Positions 54,548 to 63,303 are shown, counted from the first letter of the stretch. The stretch is 64,000 nt of DNA from Acidobacteriota bacterium (GCA_003225315.1 QHZD01000026.1:107708-171707), one strand, 5' to 3'. Translations and numbers: made by a program. The notes: generated from the sequence alone by a model not told the origin.

Positions 54548-55996
54548 TCATTGGAGGGCTTTCCGCTTGCCGAGTTTTTCCAGTTCGAGATGGCGGACGG
54601 AGATTTCCAGGCCGTTCCTGGCGCGCAAGCGTTTCGCCAACTGCTCGGCGAGGAAGACGGAGCGATGCTGGCCACCGGTGCAGCCAAAGGAAACCATCAA
54701 ATTCTTGAAGCCACGCTGCTGGTAGTTGCTGATGCTGGAATCCACCAGCGACAGGACGCCGGCGAGGAATTGATGCACGCTTTCCTGCTGATTCAGATAG
54801 TCGATCACCGGGGCGTCTTTTCCCGTGAGGGTCTTGAAACGCTCTTCGCGGCCGGGATTGGGGAGGCTGCGGCCGTCAAAAACGAAACCGCCGCCGTTGC
54901 CGCTCTCGTCCTTGGGCAAGCCGTGGTGAAATGAAAAACTAAAAATGCGCACGACGAGATTGTCCGCTTCGGAGGCGAGGCCCTGCAATTTCTCCGAGGC
55001 CAGCATGCCTTTGAAAGCGTCCATCAGCGCCGGAAGGGGAACGGGGAGCCTGACATGATGAAGGAGCCAGCGAAGATTTTTTAGCGCGTAGGGGACGCTT
55101 TGCAAGAAGTGGGCCCTGCGTTCGAAGAAGCCTCGGAAACCGTAAGCGCCAAGGGCTTGCATGATGCGAATATAAACAAAGGCGTAGTAGCAGCGGAGGA
55201 AACCTTCGCGATCGAGCTGGATGAAGCTGGAGAGCCGGTCGAGATAATGATCGAGGAGTTGCTGGCGAAGATCGGGCGGTAAATCAGCCTTGGCGTCGTA
55301 CAGGAGCGAAGCGATGTCATATTGAAGGGCGCCTTTGCGGCCGCCTTGATAATCAACGAAAAAGGGATCGCCGTTACGCAGGAGGACGTTGCGGGATTGG
55401 AAGTCGCGATAGAGGAAGTAATCGCGCGGGGCGCTGAGAAGGAATTCCGTGAGGCGGCCGAAATCGTCTTCGAGGGCTTGTTCATTGAAAGGAATGCCAG
55501 CCAAGCGGAGAAAATAGTATTTGAAATAATTCAGATCCCAGGCGATGGATTGGCGGTCGAAACTGGGATTGGGATAGCAGACTTTGTAATTCAGATCGCG
55601 ACTGGCTTCGACCTGGAAGCGCGGCAGGGCGGCGACAACTTTTCGATAGGCTTCGACGACTTGAGGGGCGATGCTTTCACCCGCGCGGTTTTTCGAGAGG
55701 AATTCGAAAAGCGTGGTGTCGCCGAGGTCTTCTTCGAGATACGCGCCGTGGTCGAGATCTTCGGCGTAAATTTCCGGAACGGGAAGGCCGTGGCGGCGAA
55801 AATGTTTGGAGAATTCAAGGAAGGCGGCATTTTCTTCGCGGATGCCGTAGAGAATGCCGATCGCACGGTGTTTTTTGTTGACGAGCCGGATGATTTTGCG
55901 TCCGGAGCCGCCGAGTTCGCCCTGCAGCGGCAGAATGCTCTCTGGCGGCGCGTGGAAATGCTGCTCGAAGAGTTGTTTGAGAATGTCCAGGGACAT
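54548..55996 (-). CDS. AmgK-like sugar anomeric kinase fused to a RapZ C-terminal domain
   Basis: A 482-residue fusion. Residues 1-340 are an aminoglycoside-phosphotransferase-fold kinase: YLEEDLGDTTLFEFL, catalytic YRDFQSRNVLL (Asp near 198) and metal-binding FVDYQGGRKGALQYDIA (Asp near 215), as in AmgK, which makes MurNAc-1-P. Residues about 350-480 match the RapZ C-terminal domain: GFVFDGRSLPNPGR, LTGKDAPVIDYL and SFGCTGGQHRSVFLAEQLAK. That domain in RapZ senses glucosamine-6-phosphate and binds sRNA. ATG at 55996 has GAGGA 9 nt upstream. murU follows on the same strand. Confidence 0.87.
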   Translation of the reverse strand: MSLDILKQLFEQHFHAPPESILPLQGELGGSGRKIIRLVNKKHRAIGILYGIREENAAFLEFSKHFRRHGLPVPEIYAEDLDHGAYLEEDLGDTTLFEFLSKNRAGESIAPQVVEAYRKVVAALPRFQVEASRDLNYKVCYPNPSFDRQSIAWDLNYFKYYFLRLAGIPFNEQALEDDFGRLTEFLLSAPRDYFLYRDFQSRNVLLRNGDPFFVDYQGGRKGALQYDIASLLYDAKADLPPDLRQQLLDHYLDRLSSFIQLDREGFLRCYYAFVYIRIMQALGAYGFRGFFERRAHFLQSVPYALKNLRWLLHHVRLPVPLPALMDAFKGMLASEKLQGLASEADNLVVRIFSFSFHHGLPKDESGNGGGFVFDGRSLPNPGREERFKTLTGKDAPVIDYLNQQESVHQFLAGVLSLVDSSISNYQQRGFKNLMVSFGCTGGQHRSVFLAEQLAKRLRARNGLEISVRHLELEKLGKRKALQ

Positions 55997-56020
55997 GAGT
56001 TCCAATCCTCAGTCAGCTTC

Positions 56021-56074
56021 AGGGGCTAAAGCCCCTTTTATGCAACTGCTCTACGCCGGGGCTGAAGCCCCGGC
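56021..56074. repeat. Two REP-like hairpins, family E
   Basis: AGGGGCTAAAGCCCCTTT (56021-56038) and GCCGGGGCTGAAGCCCCGGC (56055-56074), immediately upstream of the AmgK-RapZ gene. Paired palindromes of this sort are the classic REP doublet layout. Confidence 0.8.
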
Positions 56075-56246
56075 CTCCTGAAGAAAAAAGCAAGACTCCG
56101 AGAAAAGCAAGCAATCGCTGGGAGATGATTCTAATTGTCTACCATAGCTGATTTTCGATGAAGAGTACTCACTGGTTCGTCCAGAGTTGCTTTGCTTAGA
56201 ACTGCACAGCCAGAATGGCCATGCCAAGGGATTTTTCCGCGGCCTG

Positions 56247-56252
56247 TATAAT
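56247..56252 (+). promoter_or_regulatory. -10 element for murQ implying a leaderless transcript
   Basis: A perfect TATAAT ends 6 nt before the murQ ATG at 56259, so the predicted start coincides with the start codon. No -35 with standard spacing is evident. Confidence 0.4.
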
Positions 56253-56258
56253 GCGGGA

Positions 56259-57218
56259 ATGACTTCCCAACCCAAGAAACGCAAGCGCGCAAGCCGGAGC
56301 ACGGAACATCAGTCGAAAGAAAATCGATTCATCGATCATCGGCTTACGGAACAGAGGAATGCGAGGTCGCGGAATCTGGACCGCATGACGGCGAAGGAGA
56401 TTGTGCGGTTGATGAATCGCGAGGACTGCAAGGTGGCGATGGCCGTGGGACGAGAGCTGCCGGCGATTGCGCGGGCCGTGGACGCGATTGTGGACGGGAT
56501 TCGAAAGGGCGGACGTTTGTTTTATGTGGGGGCAGGGTCGAGCGGACGAATGGGAGTGCTGGATGCGGCGGAGTGTCCACCGACGTTTGGAACTTCGCCG
56601 AAGCTGGTGCAGGCGCTGATTGCGGGGGGCAGGCGCGCGATCACCAATGCGGTGGAAGGAGCCGAGGATTCGACGGGGAACGCAGAGCGGGATTTGCGCG
56701 CGAAGAAATTGACGCGGAACGACGTAGTGGTGGGAATCGCGGCCAGCGGAACGACGCCGTATGTGCTGGGCGCGCTCAGGTGTGCACGGAAGCGCGGGGC
56801 AACGACGGTAGCGGTAACGTCTAACCTGCGGATGCCGGTGGGGCGGCTGGCGAAAATCGTGATCGCGCCGGAAGTGGGGCCGGAAGTGCTGACGGGGTCG
56901 ACGCGATTGAAAGCGGGGACGTCGCAAAAAATGGTCTTGAACATGCTGAGTACCGCGGTGATGGCGCGACTGGGGCATGTCTATGAGAACTTGATGATCG
57001 ATGTGGTGATTACCAATGAAAAGGTTGCGGAGCGGGCGCTGCGGATTCTGGCGGAGGCGAGCGGGAGGAGTGTGTCTACGGCGGAACACGCACTGCGGGC
57101 GACAGGACACAATATGCGAGTGGCGCTGGTGATGTTGAAGCGGGGCGTGGTAGCAAGAGAAGCGAAGAAGTTGATTGCGGAGGCGGGGGGAGATTTGCGA
57201 AAGGCGCTGCTGGAATAA
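56259..57218 (+). CDS. murQ: N-acetylmuramic acid 6-phosphate etherase MurQ
   Basis: Cleaves the lactyl ether of MurNAc-6-P to give GlcNAc-6-P and lactate, in the cytoplasm. The 319-residue protein has the SIS domain with GAGSSGRMGVLDAAECPPTF, carrying a catalytic Glu, then GIAASGTTPYVLGAL, TSNLRMPVGRLAKIVI and SGRSVSTAEHALRATGHNMR, in family order. The start at 56259 follows a -10 box, so it may be leaderless. An N-terminal basic stretch (PKKRKRASRS) is somewhat longer than usual. A MurNAc kinase is needed upstream in the pathway; the BadF-type kinase 16 kb away is a candidate. Confidence 0.93.
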   Translation: MTSQPKKRKRASRSTEHQSKENRFIDHRLTEQRNARSRNLDRMTAKEIVRLMNREDCKVAMAVGRELPAIARAVDAIVDGIRKGGRLFYVGAGSSGRMGVLDAAECPPTFGTSPKLVQALIAGGRRAITNAVEGAEDSTGNAERDLRAKKLTRNDVVVGIAASGTTPYVLGALRCARKRGATTVAVTSNLRMPVGRLAKIVIAPEVGPEVLTGSTRLKAGTSQKMVLNMLSTAVMARLGHVYENLMIDVVITNEKVAERALRILAEASGRSVSTAEHALRATGHNMRVALVMLKRGVVAREAKKLIAEAGGDLRKALLE

Positions 57219-57241
57219 ACAGAAGTGGCAAGAAAAAACAA

Positions 57242-57291
57242 GAATTAACACAGAAGGCGCAGAGAGCACAGAGGACCACAGAGAAGAATTG
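57242..57291. repeat. Dispersed repeat, ACACAGAG family
   Basis: GAATTAACACAGAAGGCGCA and continuation, between murQ and murA; related to 54341-54390. Confidence 0.75.
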
Positions 57292-57303
57292 CAAAAGAAA
57301 GAT

Positions 57304-57325
57304 GGCGACATAAAGTCGCCGCTAC
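57304..57325. repeat. Small REP-like hairpin, family F
   Basis: GGCGACATAAAGTCGCCGCTAC: arms GGCGAC/GTCGCC and the GCTAC tail seen in other REP-like elements. It lies 22 bp before murA. Confidence 0.6.
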
Positions 57326-57346
57326 AAAGAAAAGTCGCGAGGCGGG

Positions 57347-58636
57347 ATGGATAAGTTTCGGATCAAGGGCGGGAAGGCGCTGTGGGGGACGGTGGCGATC
57401 AGCGGAGCGAAGAATTCGGCGCTGCCGGTGATGGCGGCGGCTTTGCTGACGGCGGAAAAAGTCACGCTGCACAACATCCCGAAGGTGCGCGACCTGATAA
57501 CCATGAGCAAGCTGCTGGCGTTCATGGACGCGAAGGTGACGATTACGGAGTTTCCCAGCAGCGATTACGTCATCGAGACGCCGAAACTGAATCACGCGGA
57601 AGCGCCGTATGAATTGGTGAAAACGATGCGAGCGTCGGTGCTGACGCTGGGTCCGCTCATGGCGCGCGTGGGAGTGGCGCGCGTTTCGTTGCCGGGAGGA
57701 TGCGCGATCGGCGCGCGGCCGGTGGATTTGCACTTGAAGGCGCTGGAGCAAATGGGCGCGGAGATTGGGACCTCGCACGGATACATCGAGGCGCAAGCGC
57801 CAATGAATGGAAAAAAGAGGTTGAAAGGCGCGCACATCGTGTTTGAGAAAATTACGGTGACGGGGACAGAAAATATTTTAATGGCGGCGGTGCTGGCGGA
57901 TGGGGATACGGTACTTGAAAATGCGGCGCGCGAGCCGGAAGTGACGGATTTGGTGGTGATGCTGAGGAACATGGGAGCGCAGATTTGCGGCGATGGGACT
58001 TCGACGCTGCGGATTCGCGGTGTGGACGAACTTTACGGGACGGAGCATACCGTGATACCGGACCGGATCGAGGCGGGAACGTTTCTGGTAGCGGGGGCAA
58101 TTACGGGCGGCGATTTGACGATTCAGGATTGCGCGCCGGAACATTTGGGCGCGGTGATTGCGAAATTGGAGCAGGCGGGAGTGCGCGTGGACATTGCGGA
58201 CAAAACGACGGTGCGCGTGCGGGGCGCGAAGAAGCTGGTGGGTGCTGACGTGACGACGGAGGAGTACCCGGGATTCGCGACGGACATGCAGGCGCAGTAC
58301 ATGGCGCTGGCAACGCAGGCGGAAGGCACATCCGTGATTACGGAACGGATTTTCGAGAACCGGTTTTTGCATGCCAGTGAAATGATGCGCATGGGCGCGA
58401 ACATTTCGATTGAAGGACATACCGCGACAGTGCGCGGGCCGGCCGCACTCTCCGGGACGGTCGTGCAGGCTTCGGATTTGCGGGCGAGCGCGGGGCTGGT
58501 GCTGGCGGGGCTAGTGGCGAGCGGGGAGACCATGATTGAGCGCGTGTATCACATCGATCGCGGGTATGAGGGGATCGTGGAGAAGTTGCGCGGAGTCGGG
58601 GCGGATATTGAGCGGGTGCATGCCCCGGCTAGTTGA
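57347..58636 (+). CDS. murA: UDP-N-acetylglucosamine 1-carboxyvinyltransferase MurA
   Basis: First committed step of peptidoglycan synthesis: transfers enolpyruvate from PEP to UDP-GlcNAc. 429 residues, full length. ISGAKNSALPVMAAALLTAE binds substrate, LPGGCAIGARPVDLHL carries the catalytic Cys (about residue 119, the fosfomycin target), and EQAGVRVDI plus YPGFATDMQAQYMAL are conserved late motifs. It follows murQ with 128 bp of repeats between. The location beside the recycling genes links new synthesis and salvage. Confidence 0.95.
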   Translation: MDKFRIKGGKALWGTVAISGAKNSALPVMAAALLTAEKVTLHNIPKVRDLITMSKLLAFMDAKVTITEFPSSDYVIETPKLNHAEAPYELVKTMRASVLTLGPLMARVGVARVSLPGGCAIGARPVDLHLKALEQMGAEIGTSHGYIEAQAPMNGKKRLKGAHIVFEKITVTGTENILMAAVLADGDTVLENAAREPEVTDLVVMLRNMGAQICGDGTSTLRIRGVDELYGTEHTVIPDRIEAGTFLVAGAITGGDLTIQDCAPEHLGAVIAKLEQAGVRVDIADKTTVRVRGAKKLVGADVTTEEYPGFATDMQAQYMALATQAEGTSVITERIFENRFLHASEMMRMGANISIEGHTATVRGPAALSGTVVQASDLRASAGLVLAGLVASGETMIERVYHIDRGYEGIVEKLRGVGADIERVHAPAS

Positions 58637-58688
58637 GAAATCGACCTGTCGCTTTAACTACCCTGCTCGTTTGGAGATCAACCTTGTC

Positions 58689-59180
58689 ATGAATCCTTAC
58701 TGGATAGACGCAGGCTCCTGTCGTCTCGCAATCTTGCCGCGACCGAGAGGCTGGGACTGGCTGTCGGACGACATCGCCGCGGCACGCCGTGCAGGCGTCG
58801 ATGTAATAGTCTCCGCACTCACAGAAACAGAGAACCAGGAATTAGGCCTTTCCGAAGAAGGGAAATGCTGCAAAGAGACTGCGACTGAGTTTCTTTCCTT
58901 CCCTATTGAAGACAGGTCGATGCCTGATTCGGAGGAGAGCCTAGATGCGTTCATCGATTCGCTCGACAAAAGAGTGAAACAGGAGAAAAGCATTGCAATC
59001 CACTGTCGGGCCGGTATTGGACGATCTTCGATGTTGTGTGCGTGCTTGCTGGTCCGGCAAGGTTTTTCGGCCGAGTCCGCTCTTCAGAAAATCCAACAAG
59101 CTCGAGGATGCGCCGTGCCGGACACGACGGAGCAGCGCAAGTGGGTTGAGTCCTTCGCCGCAAGATTCAAGCGCGAGTGA
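58689..59180 (+). CDS. Dual-specificity/tyrosine phosphatase-like protein
   Basis: A 163-residue phosphatase with the CX5R loop IHCRAGIGRSS (Cys nucleophile) near residue 109 and the conserved helix MLCACLLVRQGFSAESALQK. The general acid Asp is probably in FPIEDRSMPDSEES. It may act on protein Tyr/Ser or a small phosphorylated molecule. ATG at 58689 has GGAG about 12 nt upstream; an upstream extension overlaps the murA end and is not needed. Confidence 0.8.
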   Translation: MNPYWIDAGSCRLAILPRPRGWDWLSDDIAAARRAGVDVIVSALTETENQELGLSEEGKCCKETATEFLSFPIEDRSMPDSEESLDAFIDSLDKRVKQEKSIAIHCRAGIGRSSMLCACLLVRQGFSAESALQKIQQARGCAVPDTTEQRKWVESFAARFKRE

Positions 59181-59229
59181 CCGAATTATGCGATTGCGAT
59201 CGGGGAGAGAAGAACCGCGGCCGGTGTTT

Positions 59230-59517
59230 TCAGTTCTTGGCTAAGAGAACTATCGCCTGGAACAGCCCCTGAGTCACACGATTGATATAAAAAGCCAACG
59301 CTAGGGCGCCATAAACGATCGCGAATACAGTAGCGATTACGGACCAGATCAGGATCAAGCGCAGATCGGCTCCTGTAGCACCGAGGTGGTCAATCCGAAA
59401 AAGAATGGCACATAGAACGAAGAGTAGCGTAAAGAAAGCGAACAATTGAAACTTTGCGATCCGTTGCATCCTTTTGAGATGAGCGGTTAACATCACGCAA
59501 GATTCTGCCGAAATCAT
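59230..59517 (-). CDS. Small membrane protein, 95 aa
   Basis: Two hydrophobic helices (about 23-42 and 55-75) with a short N-terminal amphipathic start. AAGGAG lies 7 nt before the ATG at 59517. No family recognised; function unknown. Confidence 0.6.
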   Translation of the reverse strand: MISAESCVMLTAHLKRMQRIAKFQLFAFFTLLFVLCAILFRIDHLGATGADLRLILIWSVIATVFAIVYGALALAFYINRVTQGLFQAIVLLAKN

Positions 59518-59658
59518 AACAAACTCCTTGAATCAAGACTCGCTCGCCAAATAGTGGAATAGCGGCCAGCTTCATTTCATTGTACAATGCCCGGCACGAT
59601 TTGATGCAAGTGGGGCGCGGGCAATTGACAGGGAGAGGCCTGCGGAGGGAGATCGACC

Positions 59659-60333
59659 ATGGTGAACACGGACTTGTTGAGGAAGCTGGATGCGGCGATC
59701 GCGGAAAAGAATTTGCTGAAGCATCCGTTTTACCAGGATTGGCAGGCGGGGAAACTGAGCCGCGAGGCGCTGCAGCTTTACGCGGCGCAGTATTACCGGC
59801 ACGTGGAAGCGTTCCCGAAGCACTTGCGGGTGCTGGCGGCACGGACGGAAGGTCCACTGCAGGGCTTAATCCGGGAGAACCTGGCTGAGGAAGAGAATCC
59901 GGCCGGGCCACATCCGAAGCTGTGGCGGGATTTTGCAGCGGCGGTAGGCGTGGGCGAAGACGACATCACGTGCTGCCCTGCCCTTCCGGGGACGCAAGCA
60001 GTCGTGCAGAAGTTCCGCGAAATTTGCGGGGACCGGCCCGTAGCGGAAGCGGTGGCGGCGCTCTACGCTTATGAATCGCAGGTGCCGGAAGTCGCCACCA
60101 CAAAGGTGGATGGTTTGAAAAAGTTTTACGGCGTGACGCAGCCGGAAGGGCTGGCGTATTTCGAGATCCATGAAGAAGCGGACAAGGCGCATCGGGCGGC
60201 GTGGCGCGGGTGGCTGGAAGAGCACGCGGACGGAAACGAGGAAGAGATTCTAAAGACAGCGAATGAGGCGCTGGATGCGCTTTGGGGAGCGTTGGATGCG
60301 GTGCACATGGCCAAGCCGACGGAAACGCACTAA
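59659..60333 (+). CDS. CADD-family protein (putative para-aminobenzoate-synthesising, heme-oxygenase-like fold)
   Basis: A 224-residue all-helical TENA/PqqC-like protein. N-terminal KHPFYQDWQAGKLSREALQL and YYRHVEAFPKHLRVLAART resemble the CADD family, typified by Chlamydia CADD, which makes para-aminobenzoate from its own Tyr. Dimetal ligands are visible: Glu and His in EENPAGPHPKLW, Glu in YAYESQVPE, and His/Asp/His in FEIHEEADKAHRA. Tyr25 in HPFYQ is a candidate sacrificial Tyr, by analogy. If so it feeds folate synthesis. Start ATG at 59659. Confidence 0.8.
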   Translation: MVNTDLLRKLDAAIAEKNLLKHPFYQDWQAGKLSREALQLYAAQYYRHVEAFPKHLRVLAARTEGPLQGLIRENLAEEENPAGPHPKLWRDFAAAVGVGEDDITCCPALPGTQAVVQKFREICGDRPVAEAVAALYAYESQVPEVATTKVDGLKKFYGVTQPEGLAYFEIHEEADKAHRAAWRGWLEEHADGNEEEILKTANEALDALWGALDAVHMAKPTETH

Positions 60334-60345
60334 AGGGCAAAGGAG

Positions 60346-60380
60346 CTAAACGCGGAGGCGCAGAGGACACAGAGAAGAAG
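60346..60380. repeat. Dispersed repeat, ACACAGAG family, shorter copy
   Basis: CTAAACGCGGAGGCGCAGAG followed by GACACAGAGAAGAAG, just after the CADD stop; related to 54341-54390. Confidence 0.65.
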
Positions 60381-60390
60381 CCGAAACTAG

Positions 60391-60424
60391 AAAAGGCCCC
60401 TGAGAATCTCGGGGGCCTTTTGTT
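60391..60424 (+). terminator. Rho-independent terminator after the CADD gene
   Basis: AAAAGGCCCC and GGGGCCTTTT pair as a 10-bp stem around an 11-nt loop, with T-richness on the plus strand. The A-run on the other side lets it work on the minus strand too. Confidence 0.8.
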
Positions 60425-60460
60425 ATTCTAAGGCTGGTTTAAGTGCAGCGAGAGATACCT

Positions 60461-60763
60461 ATGAAGATGCTATGGTGCTGGCGATGCAGGACACTCATGC
60501 CAATGCTTGACGATGATGAGTTTAGATCGGTCACGGGCAAGCGTTTACTTAAGGATACGAAGATGCCTCTCAGGGAGCAGCTGGCACCGGTTCTTAAGGA
60601 ATACAACCGCGTAACGGGCAGATGCGAGACGAACGTCAACGCGGTCTATCACCATCGGTTGTCGATGTACGGGCCGCCCTGCGCTAAATGCGGAAAACCG
60701 TTGCGTACGCCACGGGCGAAGTTGTGTGGATCCTGCATGCATCCAGTAGAGAGTGCGGCGTAA
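60461..60763 (+). CDS. Small zinc-ribbon protein
   Basis: A 100-residue protein starting MKMLWCWRCRTLMPMLDDDE. Two CxxC pairs, CWRC at the N-terminus and CAKCGKPLRTPRAKLCGSC near the end, could bind one or two zinc ions. No known function. The ATG at 60461 has GAGA 9 nt before it. An ATG at 60443 is an alternative. Confidence 0.6.
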   Translation: MKMLWCWRCRTLMPMLDDDEFRSVTGKRLLKDTKMPLREQLAPVLKEYNRVTGRCETNVNAVYHHRLSMYGPPCAKCGKPLRTPRAKLCGSCMHPVESAA

Positions 60764-60765
60764 AC

Positions 60766-60790
60766 AAAAAGGCGGACCGAAGTCCGCCTT
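60766..60790 (-). terminator. Rho-independent terminator of pnp
   Basis: On the minus strand, GGCGGAC, a TTCG tetraloop and GTCCGCC are followed by TTTTTGTTTA. A UUCG-capped stem plus U-tract is a classical strong terminator. It lies 26 bp after the pnp stop. Confidence 0.88.
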
Positions 60791-60815
60791 CCTGCGTGAA
60801 TTGGAGCGCTAGATT

Positions 60816-63032
60816 TTATTCGTGGGAGCCGGAATCGCCGCTGCTGCCTTCGCCGCTTGAAGAGCTTGGGTTGCCTCCGCCGCCGGCGGCAGCTTTCTGC
60901 TGTTTTTCGCGGGCTTCGCGGATCAAGGCCTTGCGCGACAGGCGAACCTTGTTGCCCTCGATGGAAAGAACTTTCACGAGGACCTGGTCGCCGAGCTTGA
61001 GCTCATCGCGAACGTCGCGAATGCGATGCTCGGAGATTTCGCTGATGTGCAAAAGACCGTCGGTGCCGGGGAAAAGTTCGACAAAAGCCCCGAACTCCGC
61101 GAGGCGAACGACTTTGCCGAGATAGGTTTTGCCGATTTCGGCGCTGGCAGTGACGTCGCGAACCATCTGTAGAGCGGCATCTCCGCCGGCTCCGCTGGTG
61201 GAGAAGATGTGCACGGTGCCGTCTTCGAGGACGTCGATCTTGACGCCGGTGGCTTCGATAATGGACTTGATCTTCTTGCCGCCCGGACCGATGAGGTCGC
61301 GGATTTTATCCTGCGGGATTTTCAGTTTGAAGAGGCGCGGGGCGTAAGCGGAAATCGCAGTGCGCGCCTGGCTCAGCGTCCTCTCCATGGTGTCGAGAAT
61401 CTGGAGGCGGGCTTTCTTCGCCTGCGCGAGGGCTTCGCGCATGATGCTGATGGAGATGCCCAGGACCTTGATGTCCATTTGCAGCGCGGTGATGCCCGCG
61501 CGAGTGCCGGCGACTTTGAAGTCCATGTCGCCGTAATGGTCTTCGGCTCCGGCGATGTCCGTGAGGATGGAGTATTTCTTTTCGTCACCGAAGACGAGAC
61601 CCATGGCGATGCCCGCGCAAGGGGCCTTCAGAGGCACACCGGCGTCCATAAGGGCGAGCGATCCGCCGCAAACCGTGGCCATCGAGGAAGAGCCATTGGA
61701 TTCCAAAATGTCCGAAACGAGACGCATGGCGTAGGGAAAATCCGCTTCGGGAGGAAGCAAATTGAGGAGCGCGCGCTCGGCAAGAGCGCCGTGGCCGATT
61801 TCGCGGCGGCCGGGGCCACGCAGGAATTTGACTTCGCCGACGCTGAATGGCGGGAAGTTGTAGTGCAGCATGAAGCGCTTGAACTGGTCCTGCTCGAAGA
61901 GCAGGTCGAGGCGCTGCATGTCTTCCTTGGTGCCGAGTGTCAAAGTGGCAAGCGCTTGAGTCTCGCCGCGGGTAAACAGAGCGGAACCGTGGACGCGCGG
62001 GAGCAGGCCGACTTCGCACGTGATCAGGCGAATCTTGTCGAACGCGCGGCCATCGGGACGGCGGCGGGCGTTCAAAACATCATCGCGGAAGATGTTTTCG
62101 CGGAGACGCTCGAAGGCGCGCTTGGTGAGGGTGCGCTTCTCGTCCATCTCCTTCTTGGGTTCTTCGGGAATGAGCTTGATGATCTCTTCCTTGAGAGCGT
62201 CGACGAGGTGATAGCTCTCTTTCTTGGGATGCTTTTCTGTGTTCAGCGCGTCGTGCAGACGGTCGCCATATTTCTTCTGGAGATCCTTGTAAATGGCTTC
62301 ATCAAACGGAAGCGGCGCGACGACGACCTTCTTGGGATTAATCTGTCCGTGCAGTTCCTTGATGGCAGAGACGATTTTCTTGATTTGCGCGTGGCCGAAC
62401 TCGAGAGCGTCGGCGACGGCTTCTTCGGAAACTTCAAGGGCGCCGGATTCCACCATGACGATGGCTTGATCGGTACCGGCAATGATGATGTTCATCAAAC
62501 TTTTCTTCTGGTCGGCGACGGTGGGATTGATCACCAACTGCCCGTCCACCAGGCCAACACGGACGCAGGCGATGGGCTTCTCGAACGGGAGGTCCGAACA
62601 GTAAGCCGCAGCCGACGCGCTGGTTACGGCGATGACGTCGGGATCATTCTCGCTGTCCGCGGAGAGCACCATGGAGACGACTTGCGTTTCGTTGCGCCAG
62701 GATTCCGGGAAGAGAGGGCGCATGGGGCGGTCAATCAAGCGGGAAGTGAGAACTTCTTTTTCCGAGGGGCGGCCTTCGCGTTTGAAGAAACCACCGGGGA
62801 TTTTTCCGGCGGAATAAGTGTTTTCACGGTAGTCCACTGTGAGGGGCAGGAAGTCGCGGTCATTGGTGGTGGGAGCCATGCAGGCCGTCGTGAGCACGAC
62901 GGTGTCGCCATAGCGCGCCACAATCGCGCCGTTGGCTTGTTTCGCAATTTTTCCAGTTTCGAGAGTTAGAGTGCGGCCGCCGACATCCACCGTGACGCGA
63001 TGGGGCGCGGGAGTATGTGTGTTTTCAGACAT
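60816..63032 (-). CDS. pnp: Polyribonucleotide nucleotidyltransferase (PNPase)
   Basis: Phosphorolytic 3'-5' exoribonuclease of the degradosome, 738 residues. Two RNase PH domains (1-about 210 and 330-about 530) flank an alpha-helical domain. GAEDHYGDMDFKVAGT in the second PH domain is the active-site segment. KH (PGGKKIKSIIEATGVKIDV) and S1 (GKVVRLAEFGAFVELFPGT) RNA-binding domains follow, and a Gly/Ser tail. AAAGGA precedes the ATG. A hairpin just upstream (about 63040-63070) is where such genes often hold an autoregulatory RNase III site. It is downstream of rpsO, the conserved order. Confidence 0.96.
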   Translation of the reverse strand: MSENTHTPAPHRVTVDVGGRTLTLETGKIAKQANGAIVARYGDTVVLTTACMAPTTNDRDFLPLTVDYRENTYSAGKIPGGFFKREGRPSEKEVLTSRLIDRPMRPLFPESWRNETQVVSMVLSADSENDPDVIAVTSASAAAYCSDLPFEKPIACVRVGLVDGQLVINPTVADQKKSLMNIIIAGTDQAIVMVESGALEVSEEAVADALEFGHAQIKKIVSAIKELHGQINPKKVVVAPLPFDEAIYKDLQKKYGDRLHDALNTEKHPKKESYHLVDALKEEIIKLIPEEPKKEMDEKRTLTKRAFERLRENIFRDDVLNARRRPDGRAFDKIRLITCEVGLLPRVHGSALFTRGETQALATLTLGTKEDMQRLDLLFEQDQFKRFMLHYNFPPFSVGEVKFLRGPGRREIGHGALAERALLNLLPPEADFPYAMRLVSDILESNGSSSMATVCGGSLALMDAGVPLKAPCAGIAMGLVFGDEKKYSILTDIAGAEDHYGDMDFKVAGTRAGITALQMDIKVLGISISIMREALAQAKKARLQILDTMERTLSQARTAISAYAPRLFKLKIPQDKIRDLIGPGGKKIKSIIEATGVKIDVLEDGTVHIFSTSGAGGDAALQMVRDVTASAEIGKTYLGKVVRLAEFGAFVELFPGTDGLLHISEISEHRIRDVRDELKLGDQVLVKVLSIEGNKVRLSRKALIREAREKQQKAAAGGGGNPSSSSGEGSSGDSGSHE

Positions 63033-63303
63033 GAATCATTTCCTTTGGCCCCGCTTCCAAGCGGAGCATTTTTTGAGGCGCGTTCGCCAAGCAAACGGGC
63101 CTTGAATTTACGTTGACCCCGACCTGGTCAGGGCCATCCATGAGGAAGAGCAAGAGGCGAGAATCATCGTGCGACGAACGAAACGCGACGGACTACACCG
63201 CGAGAATTTCCGGCACTAATTCAGCCGGACGCCTGACGACAGACTCCGTGTGGAATGTGTCAATTCGTGAGAACGCAGTGGATACCGTCCTAATTCAGGA
63301 CGA

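Noticed and set aside
61209..62969. A 586-codon open frame on the plus strand
   Set aside because: It is antisense to pnp, whose PNPase motifs are complete; its sequence has no recognisable domain.
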